Source of the DNA: Gongronella butleri
Taxonomy: Eukaryota; Mucoromycota; Mucoromycetes; Mucorales; Cunninghamellaceae
Assembly: GCA_025201375.1 (NCBI GenBank)
Contig: JAIWZP010000001.1
Span: 558,001-622,000, forward strand
Length of the DNA stretch: 64,000 nt
Direction of reading: 5' to 3'
Shown here: piece after piece, positions 44,140 through 55,887 of the stretch
How the letters are laid out: each line of letters begins with the position of its first letter
Numbering within the stretch: the stretch's first letter is position 1
The notes under the pieces: model-generated
Database searches by the model: none
What the model was told of the DNA's origin: nothing
What the model saw: only the letters and a program-made list of their open reading frames with translations
Made by a program: the position numbers and the translations under genes

Positions 44140-45349
44140 TGTGTACTTTTGAAATGACAGCAATTGCAGAAATGGAGCAGCAAGGGGTAGAAATGTGGGG
44201 AAAGGATGCAATAAATTACAGTGCGCAGAGCGGAAAAAGGGAGGCGGATTGCACAGTTGTGCCGGGTAATAAAAAAGTGACAAGGAAGAAGAAAGAAAAA
44301 AAAATAAAAAGGAAAAAGGTGAAAACAAAAGGGATCAGAAAAATGAAAAAGTCTTTTTATATCATTTTTTTTCGATGCAAATGGCTCCGTCGCGGCGGCA
44401 TCGGTTGAGCGGATCGCATTTTCGGACGAGAATGGGTCAAAATTGTGCCTGAACAAATTTTCCCCGGGACCCGCCAGCACTGCAGCGCCACAAAGGACTC
44501 GCCCGATTGATCCAGCATGCACAGTCGTGGCTATGCATGAGAAAGAAAGAGAGGATCTTGCTTTTCATATTGTTGCTTTGCACATTCGAGAAAGCCTAAA
44601 TAAGGCCCTGCGCCGGCGCGGGCTTTTTTCCCCTGTGGTTGATGCGGGAAAAGGAATTCCCTGACCTTCCATATATGGATTGGTGCCAAGGGTGCACAAA
44701 AAAAAGTTGCCAGATGGCGGTGAAACATGCGCACACACATTTCAGGGATCTGATCGCCCAATGGTCCAATCAGCCGGGCCCGCTTGGTGCTTGGCCAAGG
44801 CGCAAAACGATATGGAGCGCGCTTTAGGCATCGAGCGATCGCGTTTTCCCGGATTCAACCCCACGTGAAGCCACGCGAAATAGCAATTGCGTGGAAAACG
44901 CTTGCAACAATAAGGAAATGTGAGAAAAAGAGATGCCTACAAAAGATGACAGGGCTACTTAAAGGACACCCGACCGCAGGGAGGCGTCGAACGTGTTTGG
45001 CATTATATGTCGCGCGGGGCACGGATGTCCAACGTCTTTTTTTTTTTTTTTTTTTTTGTTTACTGAAACGACAAACACGCGCTGCATATCATACGCCGAT
45101 TCCAGAGCAAAATCGTTCACACGCGCCGAGCATACGCCAATTCTATGGTTTTCGCCGCATGGGTGAAATAGCTAAAATCTGACGATTTCGTGAATTCCTC
45201 TTTTGACCATGATACAATGTATCAAGTTCTTGTCTATGCATAATCAAATAGTCAAAGTGACACATCTGCAACCCATTTTATCATACAGTATTGCAAGAAT
45301 ATAGCAAGATCGAGCGACAATGGGGCTATTGTCGCATGAACCACCAAAG

Positions 45350-46015
45350 TGGACAAAAACGTCCCGCCTTTTTGCTGGGCGTGTCCTCTGAATCTTGGTC
45401 ATCAGGTCCTATGTTTGAGCTACGTAGAGGATGCACAACAGAAAACTCCAACGAGGTCAGTTTTTTTCAGAGATTCAATCACTCAGTCCTGAGGAGGAAA
45501 TGTATTTTACATGAAATAATCAGAGCCAAGTCAATCCCACGAAGGTTAACTCGCCGAGATCTCAGCGCCATCTCTCCAAAAAACACAAGCGCTTTTTTTA
45601 CCGCGTTGGGCCGCTGATTAATTTGAGATGACTCGCGCGTCGATACGCTGGGTCGCTGTCGCGTGCGCCACCAAAATAGGCAAAACCTTATCCCCTTTTG
45701 CTCGGCGTGTCCTCTGGATCTTGTTCATCGTCGTGTCCTATATTTGAGCTATCATAGACGATGCTACTGTAAACATGAAAAGCCAACGATATCAATTTTT
45801 TTTAGAAATCGGATCATTCAGTCTTGAGAAAATGCATTTTGCATAAAGTCAGGGACAAAAAATCAGAATCAAAACGATTCCTGATGTCCTGAATGCTAAC
45901 TCGCCGAGAAATCGACGCGATGTCCCCAAATTACAACCGCATTTACCGCGCTTGCCCGCTAATTCATTTTAGGTGGTGATCTGGTGAATCCGCGTCGGGG
46001 CGCTCAACCGTTGCC
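45350..46015 (+). repeat. Repeat family 2, second location
   Basis: Two units about 338 bases apart (starting near 45470 and 45808 at 'cactcagtcctgagg' / 'cattcagtcttgag'), plus the preceding half unit, match 7783-8720 on the same strand: 'gctgggcgtgtcctctg', 'ctaactcgccgagaaatcg', 'cgacgcgatgtccccaaa'. Confidence 0.65.
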
Positions 46016-46029
46016 GCGGTAGGGATGTA

Positions 46030-46490
46030 TTTCAAACATGTGTTTGAAAGCTTGTTTATTTGAAAAGCTTGGTTTGACTCAAGATCAAACATGCAAAATT
46101 TTATTTCAATCAAGCTCAAGCTTTTTTTTGGTGTTTGAAAAAGCTTGAAAAAATACTGTAATGAAGAAGGTACAGTATCATAGTACGGTATGATACCCAC
46201 CGTATGTACAGTATGCTCTGAATTTTCATCATTTTGGTGGCATGCTCTTCAATTTTTTCTTGAGGCTTTTTGCATTTTCAAGCTTTCGGACAAGCTTTTT
46301 CAATCAAGCTCGGCTTGAAGCTTGATCTTGAAGCTTGATTTGTTCTTTATGATATGAGGAATTTCACAGGGAGATCACAGATGTTCAGCATGGGTGATCA
46401 TGTGCAAAAAAATTTATTTTCAAGAAGAAGCTTTTTCAACTTTTCAAGCTTTTCAATCAAGCTCGAAAAATCCAATTTTAAACGAGCTCA
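46030..46490. repeat. AAGCTT / 'caatcaagctc' cluster
   Basis: About ten AAGCTT palindromes and several 'tcaatcaagctc' words occur within ~450 bases. The pattern is irregular rather than a fixed-period tandem array. Confidence 0.7.
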
Positions 46491-47019
46491 AACAGCTTAC
46501 TATCATACGTAGAGTGAGTGTCGCGAGCCAGCCTTGGTTCTCGTATATCAACGCGTCAGCAAGGCCAGCAACACGTGTAGCGCGGCGATGGACGCGCTTA
46601 GACGCGCTTTGACACGCTTTAGACGCGCTTTTATTTTTTTTAAAAAAAAAAAAAAAGAAAAAAAAAAGATATGAAGACTATTATTATTACATGATGCGCA
46701 GAAAACAAGGCAACCTGCCCACTTGCCAGCCATAGACACCCGCTTTGCCCAAACACGGCTACAAGTCAAGATAGCCGTGAAATACCCTCATCCTGCGCCA
46801 CGTGCACACCTTATCCGTTGTACGTTTAGCGATTGCGTCTCTCCTTATTGTTTACGCGCAATCGCGTGCAAGTCCCTTTTTGTCGAAAGCCTGTGTGACA
46901 TTCTTGTCAGTTGTCAACAAAACGCCCTTTTTCCCATCTACTCTGCCTATTTTGCCTTTACTGCTTTGCCAATTCTGTCAACCTGTGTCCTGCCATTCTC
47001 GTACTTGCTTGCATTTTCT

Positions 47020-47100
47020 CATCTGTTAATCCATTTTTGTGTTTACCGTGTGCCTGTTAATCCATTCTTGTCTTTACCGTGCGCCTGTTAATCTCGTTTT
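47020..47100 (+). repeat. Short tandem repeat, ~31-bp unit
   Basis: The words 'ctgttaatccattcttg' and 'tttaccgtgcgcctgttaat' recur in about two and a half near-copies of 31 bases, just upstream of the TATA box at 47126. Confidence 0.7.
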
Positions 47101-47125
47101 TTGGTCGATGTTGGAAGGAAAAAAG

Positions 47126-47133
47126 TATAAATA
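47126..47133 (+). promoter_or_regulatory. TATA box before a possible orphan exon
   Basis: TATAAATA about 145 bases upstream of the ATG at 47273, followed by a C/T-rich leader. It resembles an intact core promoter inside the repeat island. Confidence 0.45.
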
Positions 47134-47272
47134 TGACTCCAACTCGCGCCCATTGCCTCGTTTTTCTTCCAACAGCGACATCTCTCTTGCTCTGGCACTC
47201 AAGTCTCTCTCCCTTGGCCATTGATCCCTCTCTGCTTATCCTTTTATTCCAAATTTCAATTAAATCATCACT

Positions 47273-47380
47273 ATGGTTGGCTACTATTCAATCTTTGATC
47301 CCGTGTCGATGGAGTCCGTGGTGGAGCCCGTCGACGTGTCCTTTCAAGAGGACTTTGTAGGCCAGACCCCCCGTGACAGT
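47273..47380 (+). pseudogene. Possible first exon of a truncated or fast-evolving gene
   Basis: From the ATG at 47273 the frame reads MVGYYSIFDPVSMESVVEPV and onward for about 36 codons to a GTGAGT donor near 47381; unspliced it stops a few codons later. GC content and codon use resemble true exons here, unlike the surrounding island. No in-frame continuation is found nearby. A distant acceptor near 48956 could add a short basic or acidic tail, but repeat family 3 lies between. A gene interrupted by repeat insertion is the simplest reading; family unknown. Confidence 0.3.
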
Positions 47381-47994
47381 GAGTTTGAATAATTATCATA
47401 CAGTATTTGTTTGAAATACTGTTGTACATCCCTAAATCCCTATCATATGATACGTATCATACTACAGTATCATACTGTAGTCATCGTTATTTCTGGAGTG
47501 TTTTTTGTGTGCCCGATCGATGCGACGTGACTTTTGCACAGACTTGCAAAATTGAATCAAATTTTTGCTTTATTTTTACCGTAATTCCCATACTGTATTC
47601 TCGACAACGAAAAGGACAACTTGTACATATATCACGCTTTTACTGTACCGTACATGTTCTCTAGAACAGTATGATACTGTATCTAATGAGTCAATGAGAT
47701 CATCAGTTTCACCGACGGATCTTGACCAAAATAAACTGACAGAGAAAATCCACTTTTTCATCAAATTTTTGATCGCAATTTTCTCGACAACGGTCTAATC
47801 GACCCCTGATTTTTATTGCAGTTTCACTAACAAACAGGAGGCAAAGCATCTAATGGAATGACTTGCAGTGCGCTAACTTGGGTTTGAACTTTTTGCATCG
47901 GTCATTTCACCAGGCTGCTGCAGCCCACCACTTACCGGCCGGTAGCGCACAAAAATGTGCAAAATAAAAAAATAAAAAAAATGCAGTACAAAAA

Positions 47995-48640
47995 AATTTC
48001 CATGCAATTTACGCACCTTAATTTGGAGGTGTCAAACCTTAAATTCTTGCAAAAAATCTTGCCCAAAGTAAGCACTTTTCTCAGTCGATCGGCGTTCATG
48101 TGTCACTCTTTGGGCTTTTTTCTTACGTTAAGGCGACCTGCCATATTTTCAGCCAATAGCAAATCGTCGGAGTTACCTGTTTGGGATGCATTGATCACTC
48201 GGAGTTCGAATTTTCCCGAATTTGGCACTTTCTGAGATTGATATGTGTGACCCCTGAGTGACCCCTGAATTTTTCTAAAGTGATCGTAGCGCTTTGGGAG
48301 TTTAAGCTTTTTTGTTGTAAATTTTGCGCTGAACACGATGCAGCCATTTTTAAACAAAGTCGACCATGCAGATGGCGAGATGAATGCAAAATAGGGCAAA
48401 TTGAAGATTTTTGGAATTTGCAGGCTCAAAAAAAATCGGGCGGAATCCTCGCGACCACTGGCTTGTTATGTACGGTAGCTCGTACCGTGGGGCGATTTTC
48501 TTCAGCGGGCGGCGGGTAAGCTGTAAAAAAATTTCTGGAGGCACAGCAGGCCGCCAAAGTCTGAAAAACACGCGCTTTGGACTTTGGTAATTAAAAGGAG
48601 GCAGATGTGTGCGTTTTGGTGCGGTGTAGCGCGATGCTTC
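47995..48640 (+). repeat. Repeat family 3, copy 2
   Basis: Closely similar to 25815-26470, same strand, with small indels (for example one fewer 'gccctgagtgacccctga' segment). Both copies end near 'gtgtgcgttttggtgc' / 'gtgtgcattattggtgc'. Confidence 0.7.
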
Positions 48641-49538
48641 TGCACTCTGCAGACATTGAAAGTTTGAAACGATAGCACGCGACATACTGTACAACAGTAT
48701 GTATGATACAGTATGATATTCTGTCCACTGATACAGTATTGGAAAATGGCCAGATTAAACAACACGAGATGTAGAGAGTGAAACATTTCTTTGCATCTTA
48801 CATCCTACAGTATCATAAACCCTAGTTTTTACAAATTGTCTATATACAGTACTGTAGTAATAGAGTCTTTACTTTTTCTTAATAAACCGTATCAGATTCT
48901 CAATCAGTTTCCTGTTTTCCTTTTTTTATCTTCTTTTCCTCTCAATATCTCAGAGAGGACGAGAACAAGGGTACTTTTTCGAAAATCACGACAGTCCAAG
49001 ACTCCAAGTAAAATGCGCCGCTGCTGAGATTCATATTTTGGCTCCAGGAGCAACGATGCTGGCGCACATCATGGACATGCTTAAGCATCACTGTGTTCAA
49101 GCATGACCCCGTCAAAAAGTCTTTGTCGTCATTCGTTTTCATTTCTCAAAGCGTGATTCGGGTACATTTGCATCGTGTAATCAGCTGTAAAAAACGCCCT
49201 GTTACGATGGGTCGTAATCCGCGTACATCAAGCTCGCTTCCAAATTCCCTGTTAGACACCCGGCAAATCGTGTTGACTCTGAAAATAGGGAGTTTAATCC
49301 GAAATATGATAGCTTCGCTCAATGCGTCAAGGGCGTCCGAGCGCTCGATATCATACAGTATGCTGTACTCCTTTGAAAGCAACGAACTCTCTGCCTGACA
49401 TACTCATTGCTGTGGCGTACGTAGCATGTGAGGGGATGAGCACGCGCGAACGCACGGAAAATGCAAAAAAAAAACCTGAATCTGGGTGTACTGTAACATA
49501 CCTGGCCTGTAAACACAAACAATGGTGCAAAAAATGAC

Positions 49539-49544
49539 TTTATT
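49539..49544 (-). terminator. Polyadenylation signal, PFA3-type gene
   Basis: AATAAA on the minus strand only 11 bases after the stop codon, implying a very short 3' UTR. Confidence 0.4.
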
Positions 49545-49555
49545 TACAAGGTTCT

Positions 49556-51143
49556 CTAGTGATGATCCTCTTCATCAATGGCCAGTGTGTTGTAAGCATA
49601 CGTGCTTAACGGGTATTGGCAGCCATTTCCTAGTCTACAAGCAAAAAAAAAAAAAATCGAGTTAGCACGCCTGTTTTCGGCGTGTCACGCCTCGCATTGG
49701 CGTTTCTGCCACACACTTACGGTTGACCGACGGGAATGAACCAACGCCAAGGATTGGCACCCATGACTTGTTCCACATTGGCTCTGTAGAGAGAGAAAAA
49801 AAATGAGCTTCGACGCGATGAAGCCACTTTTTTGTTACGTACCTTGTGCCGAGGTCCCAAGGATTGAAATATTTGCTGCGCATGATGTCCGATTGATACC
49901 TGCCTCCATTAGTGCGTTTGCCGAGGCGGTAGTTGGCCTTTTCGTAGAACTCGATGGTGGTGCGATTTTTGCACAGCTGGCGCGCATGGAAGAGGCTAAA
50001 GGGTACGAGAAACAGGCCAAAGACGCCCGCAGCAAAGCACAAAAAGATGTAATTAAAGTCGACATTCAGGATGCCCATCGGCTGCTGTAAAATATCAATT
50101 GTCGGTGGCAACGTCGTGCCCAGCGTGTACAAGCAAAACAGCGCACCATACACGAGAAACAAAAAGAATGGCTTGTAATTCCCATATCCCACGCAGTTGT
50201 TCACCCACGGACAGTGGCTAAAAAGGACAACAATGTGAGTTAAAAAAAAAGGAGTGCGCGCGTCGCATTTTGTGAAATTCGGCTCTCGCTTCCTCCTCCT
50301 CGTCACGTACTGGTCCATTTTGAGCACACAGCGGTTGCAGCTGCGGCAATGGTGTGCACGGTCATACTTTGGAAGCTGGCACTTCTGACAAAACCGCTGG
50401 CCGCCATCGCGTTTGACGGTGATGCTGTGATGCGATTTTGGCGAAGCGGAAGTCGATGATGTGGTGGTCGTTGTGATTGGCGATTGGAGCATGCGTGTCG
50501 ACGATGGTAGTGACGACGACGAGCTGGACGACGACGGCTGGATCGTCGTGCCCAAGGCACTCTGGCGCTCAATACGCTCGGATTTCGTGTCATTGTGGTC
50601 ATCGTGGTCATCCTGTTGGATCGGCAGCACGGCCGCTTCGCCATTGTGATGACCCTCATGGTGGTGATTCAGCAATTGGACATATTCGCTGTCCTGGTAT
50701 CCTTGCTCAATGTCATTGAGCGCATCCTGCTTCTTCATCACCTAATTCATTAAGAAAAAAGAGGGAGTTGTCAGCCCTTTTTGCCCCTCCCCCCGCACAT
50801 ACCTCCTTTGACCCTGTTTTAGTCAGCTTGCCTCGAGCGTCGTGCCTGGCGACGTTGTAATCACTTCGTAATAGCACCAGACGGTCATGATAAAGAGCGG
50901 CACAAAGAAAAATCCGTACAAAACACCTATTTTTATGGGGAAAAAAGTTTCAATTCTCTGTTTTTACCCTTTGGTTTGTTTCGTACCTTGGAGAATGTTC
51001 TCATTAGCAATCAAGTCGACGCAAAGACGGAAAAAGTACGCCCAAAACGCCCAAGTCAGGATAAGCGACATCATAATGACCGGGGACGCATTGAGCGTCC
51101 AGGTGCAACACCTTTGTACCTTGCGCAGCGCCTGTAAGGACAT
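49556..51143 (-). CDS. PFA3: PFA3/ZDHHC15-type DHHC protein S-acyltransferase
   Basis: Second palmitoyltransferase in the window. Exons (minus order) 51143-50987, 50926-50832, 50741-50311, 50217-49843, 49783-49721 and 49634-49556 give 399 residues. The start MSLQALRKVQRCCTWTLNAS with two early Cys matches this subgroup, followed by two membrane helices. After a Ser/Thr/Asp-rich loop comes the cysteine-rich domain RFCQKCQLPKYDRAHHC, then [20 protein letters not shown] with the DHHC codons split by an intron. Two more helices follow, and a C-terminus containing NPWRWFIPVGQP. Yeast Pfa3 acylates vacuolar fusion factor Vac8. The intron 50742-50831 must use a GC donor (GAG|GCAAGC); otherwise the frame stops at once. 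Upstream in-frame sequence beyond 51143 has no family match. Confidence 0.87.
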
Positions 51144-52648
51144 TTGCAACAAGGGAGAGAGGGAAAAAGAAAGAGGAAAAAATAAGACTGGGAAGAAAGA
51201 GGGGGGAAAAAGGAGACCATCACGCATTGCCCAAAAAGATAAAAATAGCCCATTCAACCAAGCAAATGAGCACCTCCAGGGCCAAAACAGCGCCGCCCCA
51301 TTGTCCACGGGTCGAATTAAGCCATGGATGTCATGGCGATCATGATGGACCATGCAATCAATCTTTTTATTACTCTGTAAAACGAGGGCCACCTTGATGC
51401 CAAGGAGAAAAACGCATCAATGCAAGCACCCAAACTATCAAAACAAGGGGTGCAAAAACAAAAAGGGTCCAAAGGAGAAAGAAAAGACCGCTATGCCCAA
51501 ATGGGGTCCGTCTATGCGTGACGTCAATACTCTCAAAAAAAAAAAAATACGCGCACAACTTGTCTGTTTCCGGGGCACAGCTCGTTTTTCTGCTTAATCA
51601 ATGGATGCGATTTTTTTTTTCATTGTGTTTATAAAATGTTCAAGTGGACGCAGACAAACAAGTGACCAAGTACGTAGTTATGAAAAACCCTGAAAATTGT
51701 AAAAAATACCCTGGAATCATAGGTGCTTTTTGCTCCAGCAATTCAAGCATCTGATTCCCCAGGAGCAAAGGGAGGCTGAAAGCACGGAAGAAAACACCTG
51801 AAGCATTGAAAAGAAGTAAGGGGTCTGTCATGCGTGCAAGCGGAGATGCACGCGTCAAAGATGAAGCGCGACGCGCCTGTGTAACGACTTTTGGCGGCTA
51901 CCATGGCCTCCAATGGCTACTGGGAACGTCGCTTTGCCCATTGCGAACTGGGAAAAAGAGCAGCCAAACTGCTGGTGCGCGGGTTTAGCTTTTTACAGGT
52001 TCGCGCTGAGCCCATTGGCGCCCGCATCTTGCCCTGGATCGCCGTCTTCCAAGCCTCTTGTTTCCCACGTGACAAGGCCCGGGTCGTGACACAGGCCAGA
52101 CAACGGTTGGTCTCCCACGGCCATCTCAAAAAGAGAAAAGTGAAAGAGGGGACGGATCTTCACCTGAAACAAAAGTCTCATCATCGTCGCAACATGTGAC
52201 ACACGTGTGACACGCGGTCCCAGAAAAGCTTATATGCCCTTTTGGTTGTGCGACCACGACCCAAACAATCGATCGTCATGTTTTGCCAAACAAACACCAA
52301 CAAACAAAGCGAGGATCATCACCGATCTCCTCCAATTGAATAAATAAAAAAGTGAGTATATTTACAACAATATAGGGTAAGAGGGGTAGAAAGAACAGAT
52401 AAGAACGGGAAAAAGATTGAGGGGGAGGGAGGGGGTTTGGTCTGTGCCATGCTGGGTTGAAAGGAATGGAATGGGGTGACAAAAAAAATTGAGCGGTATC
52501 AATGTCAAAAATAAGATAAAAAAAAATGAATGGAATGGGGAGGGGGTGGACGACGATTGAGAGAAATTGGTGGTTGTACCACACCGGGCTAAGCGAGAGA
52601 GAGAGGGGACCTGGGTAGGTCTTTTTTTTTTCTTTGTTCTTCTTGTTT
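51144..52648. other. Spacer between two minus-strand genes
   Basis: A plus-strand frame starting ATG at 51903 (about 98 codons, basic, no known domain) is the only candidate and is not supported by splice sites or a leader. Near 52340-52620 the minus strand is pyrimidine-rich, probably the CDC24 3' UTR. Confidence 0.35.
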
Positions 52649-55600
52649 CTAGTGGCTGATGAAGAGATTGACGGTGCTGCTTGAGCCGCGGCTTTCAAAG
52701 GCCATTTGCACGTCGTCGTCAGAATTGATGGTGATAAAGTCCTCGTCTTCGTCCTGGTATTTTAGACGGAGGATGTCGTGAGGTTGCAGGTTGGCGACGA
52801 GTTTGATTTTCTTTTCGACTTTTTCCATGAGCTCGGCAAAGCGGATTTCCATGGGGCACACAATCACGTAGATGCCGTCGTTGAAGCTGAGCTTGACTTT
52901 GAGTGTGTCGCTCGTGACAACGGAGGTCAATGGCGGCGATTGCTGTGTCGCTGGCGGCGATTGTGGGATGGGCGGCATGGCAGTGGACGCATTGGAGCCA
53001 TTGGCATTGGGATTGGCGGCAGGCGACGTGGAATTCGCGTAATACGTGCGGGAATTGATGGGCATCTGGGATGCATCATCCCATTGCGGGCCAGGCGAAT
53101 TACGATGGATGTTTGGGCTGCTTTGAGATCGCATGCGTGTGCCCTGGGCATTGTTGTTTTGCGCGGGCGCGTAGCTGGCGGCCGACTGGGAGAAGCTGCG
53201 TCCGGTGCGAGTGTCGTCGTTCATGGCCAGATAATCGTCCTGGCGCTGCCACAAGGGCGACGGCTGGTGCTGCTGCTGGCCCTGCTGCATGTGATGCGTG
53301 CGCTTGGTGGTGGGCGACGCAGGGTTGGAATTGGGCGGCGACGCAGGGAAGAACCCGTGATCAATCGTGGCATCCACGACTGTCGGGCCCGACGTATTCA
53401 TGGGTCCCGACGTGGGCGACCGCTCGTTGGAGCTGCTACGCGGCAATGGCGCCAGATTCATCCCAGGCGTCGTCGCGTACACGCGCGGACTCGTGCGCTC
53501 ACTGCCATTGTTGTTCAAAGCGCCACGCGAACGAGCATGGTGCAATTGAGCAGAAATCGAATTGCTACGCGATCGCGAATGGAATTCGCCATCTTCGTCT
53601 TCTTCATCAAATTCGTCCTCTTCGTCGTCCTCCTCGTCAAGGTACGAAATGTTGCCGCCCTGGTTCATCGGCATCGACATCAGGTGCGTGTTGGGCACGC
53701 TCGACTTGTTGGTTGCCGTCATCTTGTTCAGCGTCGTCTCCCAAAGACGCAATTGCTCCTCGTTGCGGAACCGAAGCGACAAGCGCTCCACCTCGCGATC
53801 CTTGTAGTCCACATTGAGTGTCCAGACACCTAAAAATTAGGGAAAAAAAGGGGTCAGAAAAACGTGGTTTTTTTTCTTTTCTTTTTTTTCTTTTTCTCAC
53901 CTTGCTGCGAGACATTGTAGACGCCAATGACACGGCTGATGAGGATGAGATACTTTGGCTGCAGAGAGCCTGCGCGCTTCTTTTTGATGGACAGGGTGCT
54001 TGTCTTTGTCAAACGATTTCGCGACGAATCGCGGTTTTCTTTGCAATACAGAAGCGCGCGCTCGAAAAAGAAGGCATGCACGTCCTTGGTATAATCGCCA
54101 TTGGTCATCGTCACCTTTTCTTGCAGCAAAAGTTGGCCATAATTGTCAATGTTGATAGACTGAGATGGAAAAAATCAAAAAAAAGGGGGGAAAATGGGCA
54201 CGCCATGAGATGATCTGATCGCGCTTTTTTGTTTTTTTTTTTGTTTTTGTGACTTAGGAGGCGAGTATTTTTTTACCTTCCAGTCGTCGACGCGCTTTTT
54301 GAGGTCCTCGACGGCCTGGACGTTTTCGTGCCTGCGCTGGGTCTCATTGACCTTTTCGGTGACGCGCTTGATGGCTTCGAGCCCCTGGTCCATCTCGGGG
54401 TAGGCCGGCCAGTCGGCATTGGTGCTCTTGATCAGCTCGCCCATGAGCAGCGGGTACTTGCAGATGCGCTGCACTGGTTTGATGAGCATGGACGGCAATT
54501 GGTACGTGGGATTGAGGATGTGCTCGAGCTTTTGCAGCTTGGGCGTCTCTTGGACAACAAGGTCTTGCGCGGAATAATAATTAGCGCAATACGGCTCGTA
54601 CACCGAGAACGCTTCCTCGTTATGGACAAACAGCGCGCCAAAGCGCTGCTCCTCTGCGCTCATCTCAGCCATCTCCTCCAATTGGATCAGAAAGCGCCGC
54701 TGAAAATCAACAAGCGCATTCAGGTTGCCAAAAAGATAATGAATGGTATCGGGCGGAAGCACCTTTTGCGTGTGAAGCTCGCGCATGTAATTCTAACGAA
54801 AAGATAAATGAGATGGTTTGCTTTTTTTCATTTCCATTTCCATTTTTTTTTCTTTTTTACCTGGAGGATTTCGAGGTCCTGGACATATTTGCGCTCCGTC
54901 TCGAGCAATTCGAGAACCACCTTGTCGCGGGTGTCTTTGGGACCATCGGCGTCGCCATTGTCGTCGACTGACTTTAGCGTGATGATGCCACGCTCGTCCA
55001 AGATATTGAGGATTTTTTGGATGGTGTTGACGACCTAAATGGATGAATTGGGGATGGTGAGTGGACCCCCATCTTGTGTACAAAAAGAGTGTGCACGAGC
55101 CCCGCATGCCCACGACAGCTTGTGAAAGCCAGGGGCAGCCACATTTTTTTTTTGTTTTTCCACAACCGATCATCAGGTGATGCATGCAATTTTCATTGTT
55201 GAAAATTGCAACTTGGGCACCTGTGTTACCCTCATAGATGATGGATGATCATGATCCCTTTTTTTTTCTTTTTTCTCGTGGTCCGGCAGCAGCGGGGCGT
55301 CGCGCTCATTATTTTTTTTTTTCAATCTTTTTGCTTTTTACCTTGACAAATCCATTGGTATCATCTTGATAAAGATCCGAGATGGTGAACATTTCATCTT
55401 CTGGGAACAAAAGCTCCTTGCGGCAAGCGACAATAAAGTGGTAGACGCTCGCTTTGCAGGCATTGACCTGATTGGGATTGGGATTGTGATCGACCTTGAG
55501 AGGTTGCGCGGGATTGAGCGCATTGTACAGCGTGCACAGCGGGCTGCCGCGACGGCAGATCTGCCACAGGCGGGTCAATGGGTCGCCGCCGGATTGCAAG

Positions 55601-55887
55601 CCTGCTGTTGGCGTTGTGGGCTCGGATGCCGTGGGCGTCGTTGGCGCCGCCGCCGCCACTTGTGCAAGGAAATCCTCCATGTCAGGCACACCCTTTAGGT
55701 GGTCCAGCACAGCACGACACGTGTGGTACAGCGAGCTGCCGCCAGGTGTCAATGGATTCGTCAGCGTCTTGGCCGAATAAATCGACGGCGTCCCCGGCAG
55801 CGGATTTTCCATCATCGTGCTCATCGACGGCACGCTCGGCAACGTGCCAAGGGATGGCGTCCTTCGATTCAAAGCCATCGCTGCCAT
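52649..55887 (-). CDS. CDC24: CDC24: Cdc42 guanine nucleotide exchange factor
   Basis: Activates Cdc42 for polarity and budding or hyphal growth. Exons (minus order) 55887-55342, 55034-54861, 54792-54277, 54159-53901 and 53829-52649 give 891 residues. Residues ~50-180 form the CDC24-type calponin domain (LYHTCRAVLDHLKGV; PLCTLYNALNP). The DH domain (~215-400) has VLELLETERKYVQDLEILQ and the conserved LIKPVQRICKYPLLMGELIK. PH is ~420-530 (AFFFERALLYCKE; YLILISRVIGVYNV). A Ser/Pro/Asn-rich acidic linker leads to a C-terminal PB1 domain (LKVKLSFNDGIYVIV; OPCA-like DEDEDFITINSDDD) that in yeast binds Bem1. All key blocks are intact. It is divergent from the NDP-kinase fusion gene, 1.9 kb away. 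Confidence 0.95.

Larger units (their letters stand above)
44140..49555. other. 5.4-kb gene-poor repeat island
   Basis: Contains the MFS promoter (44140-44400), a second block of repeat family 2, an AAGCTT-rich patch, a possible orphan first exon at 47273, a second copy of repeat family 3, and many TACTGTA/TACAGTA motifs, each reported separately. Other frames here are short and featureless. No tRNA or rRNA was seen. Confidence 0.5.

Noticed and set aside
51903..52199. Basic ~98-codon plus-strand frame between PFA3-type and CDC24 genes
   Set aside because: No family pattern, no leader or splice context; length is within chance for a GC-rich patch.
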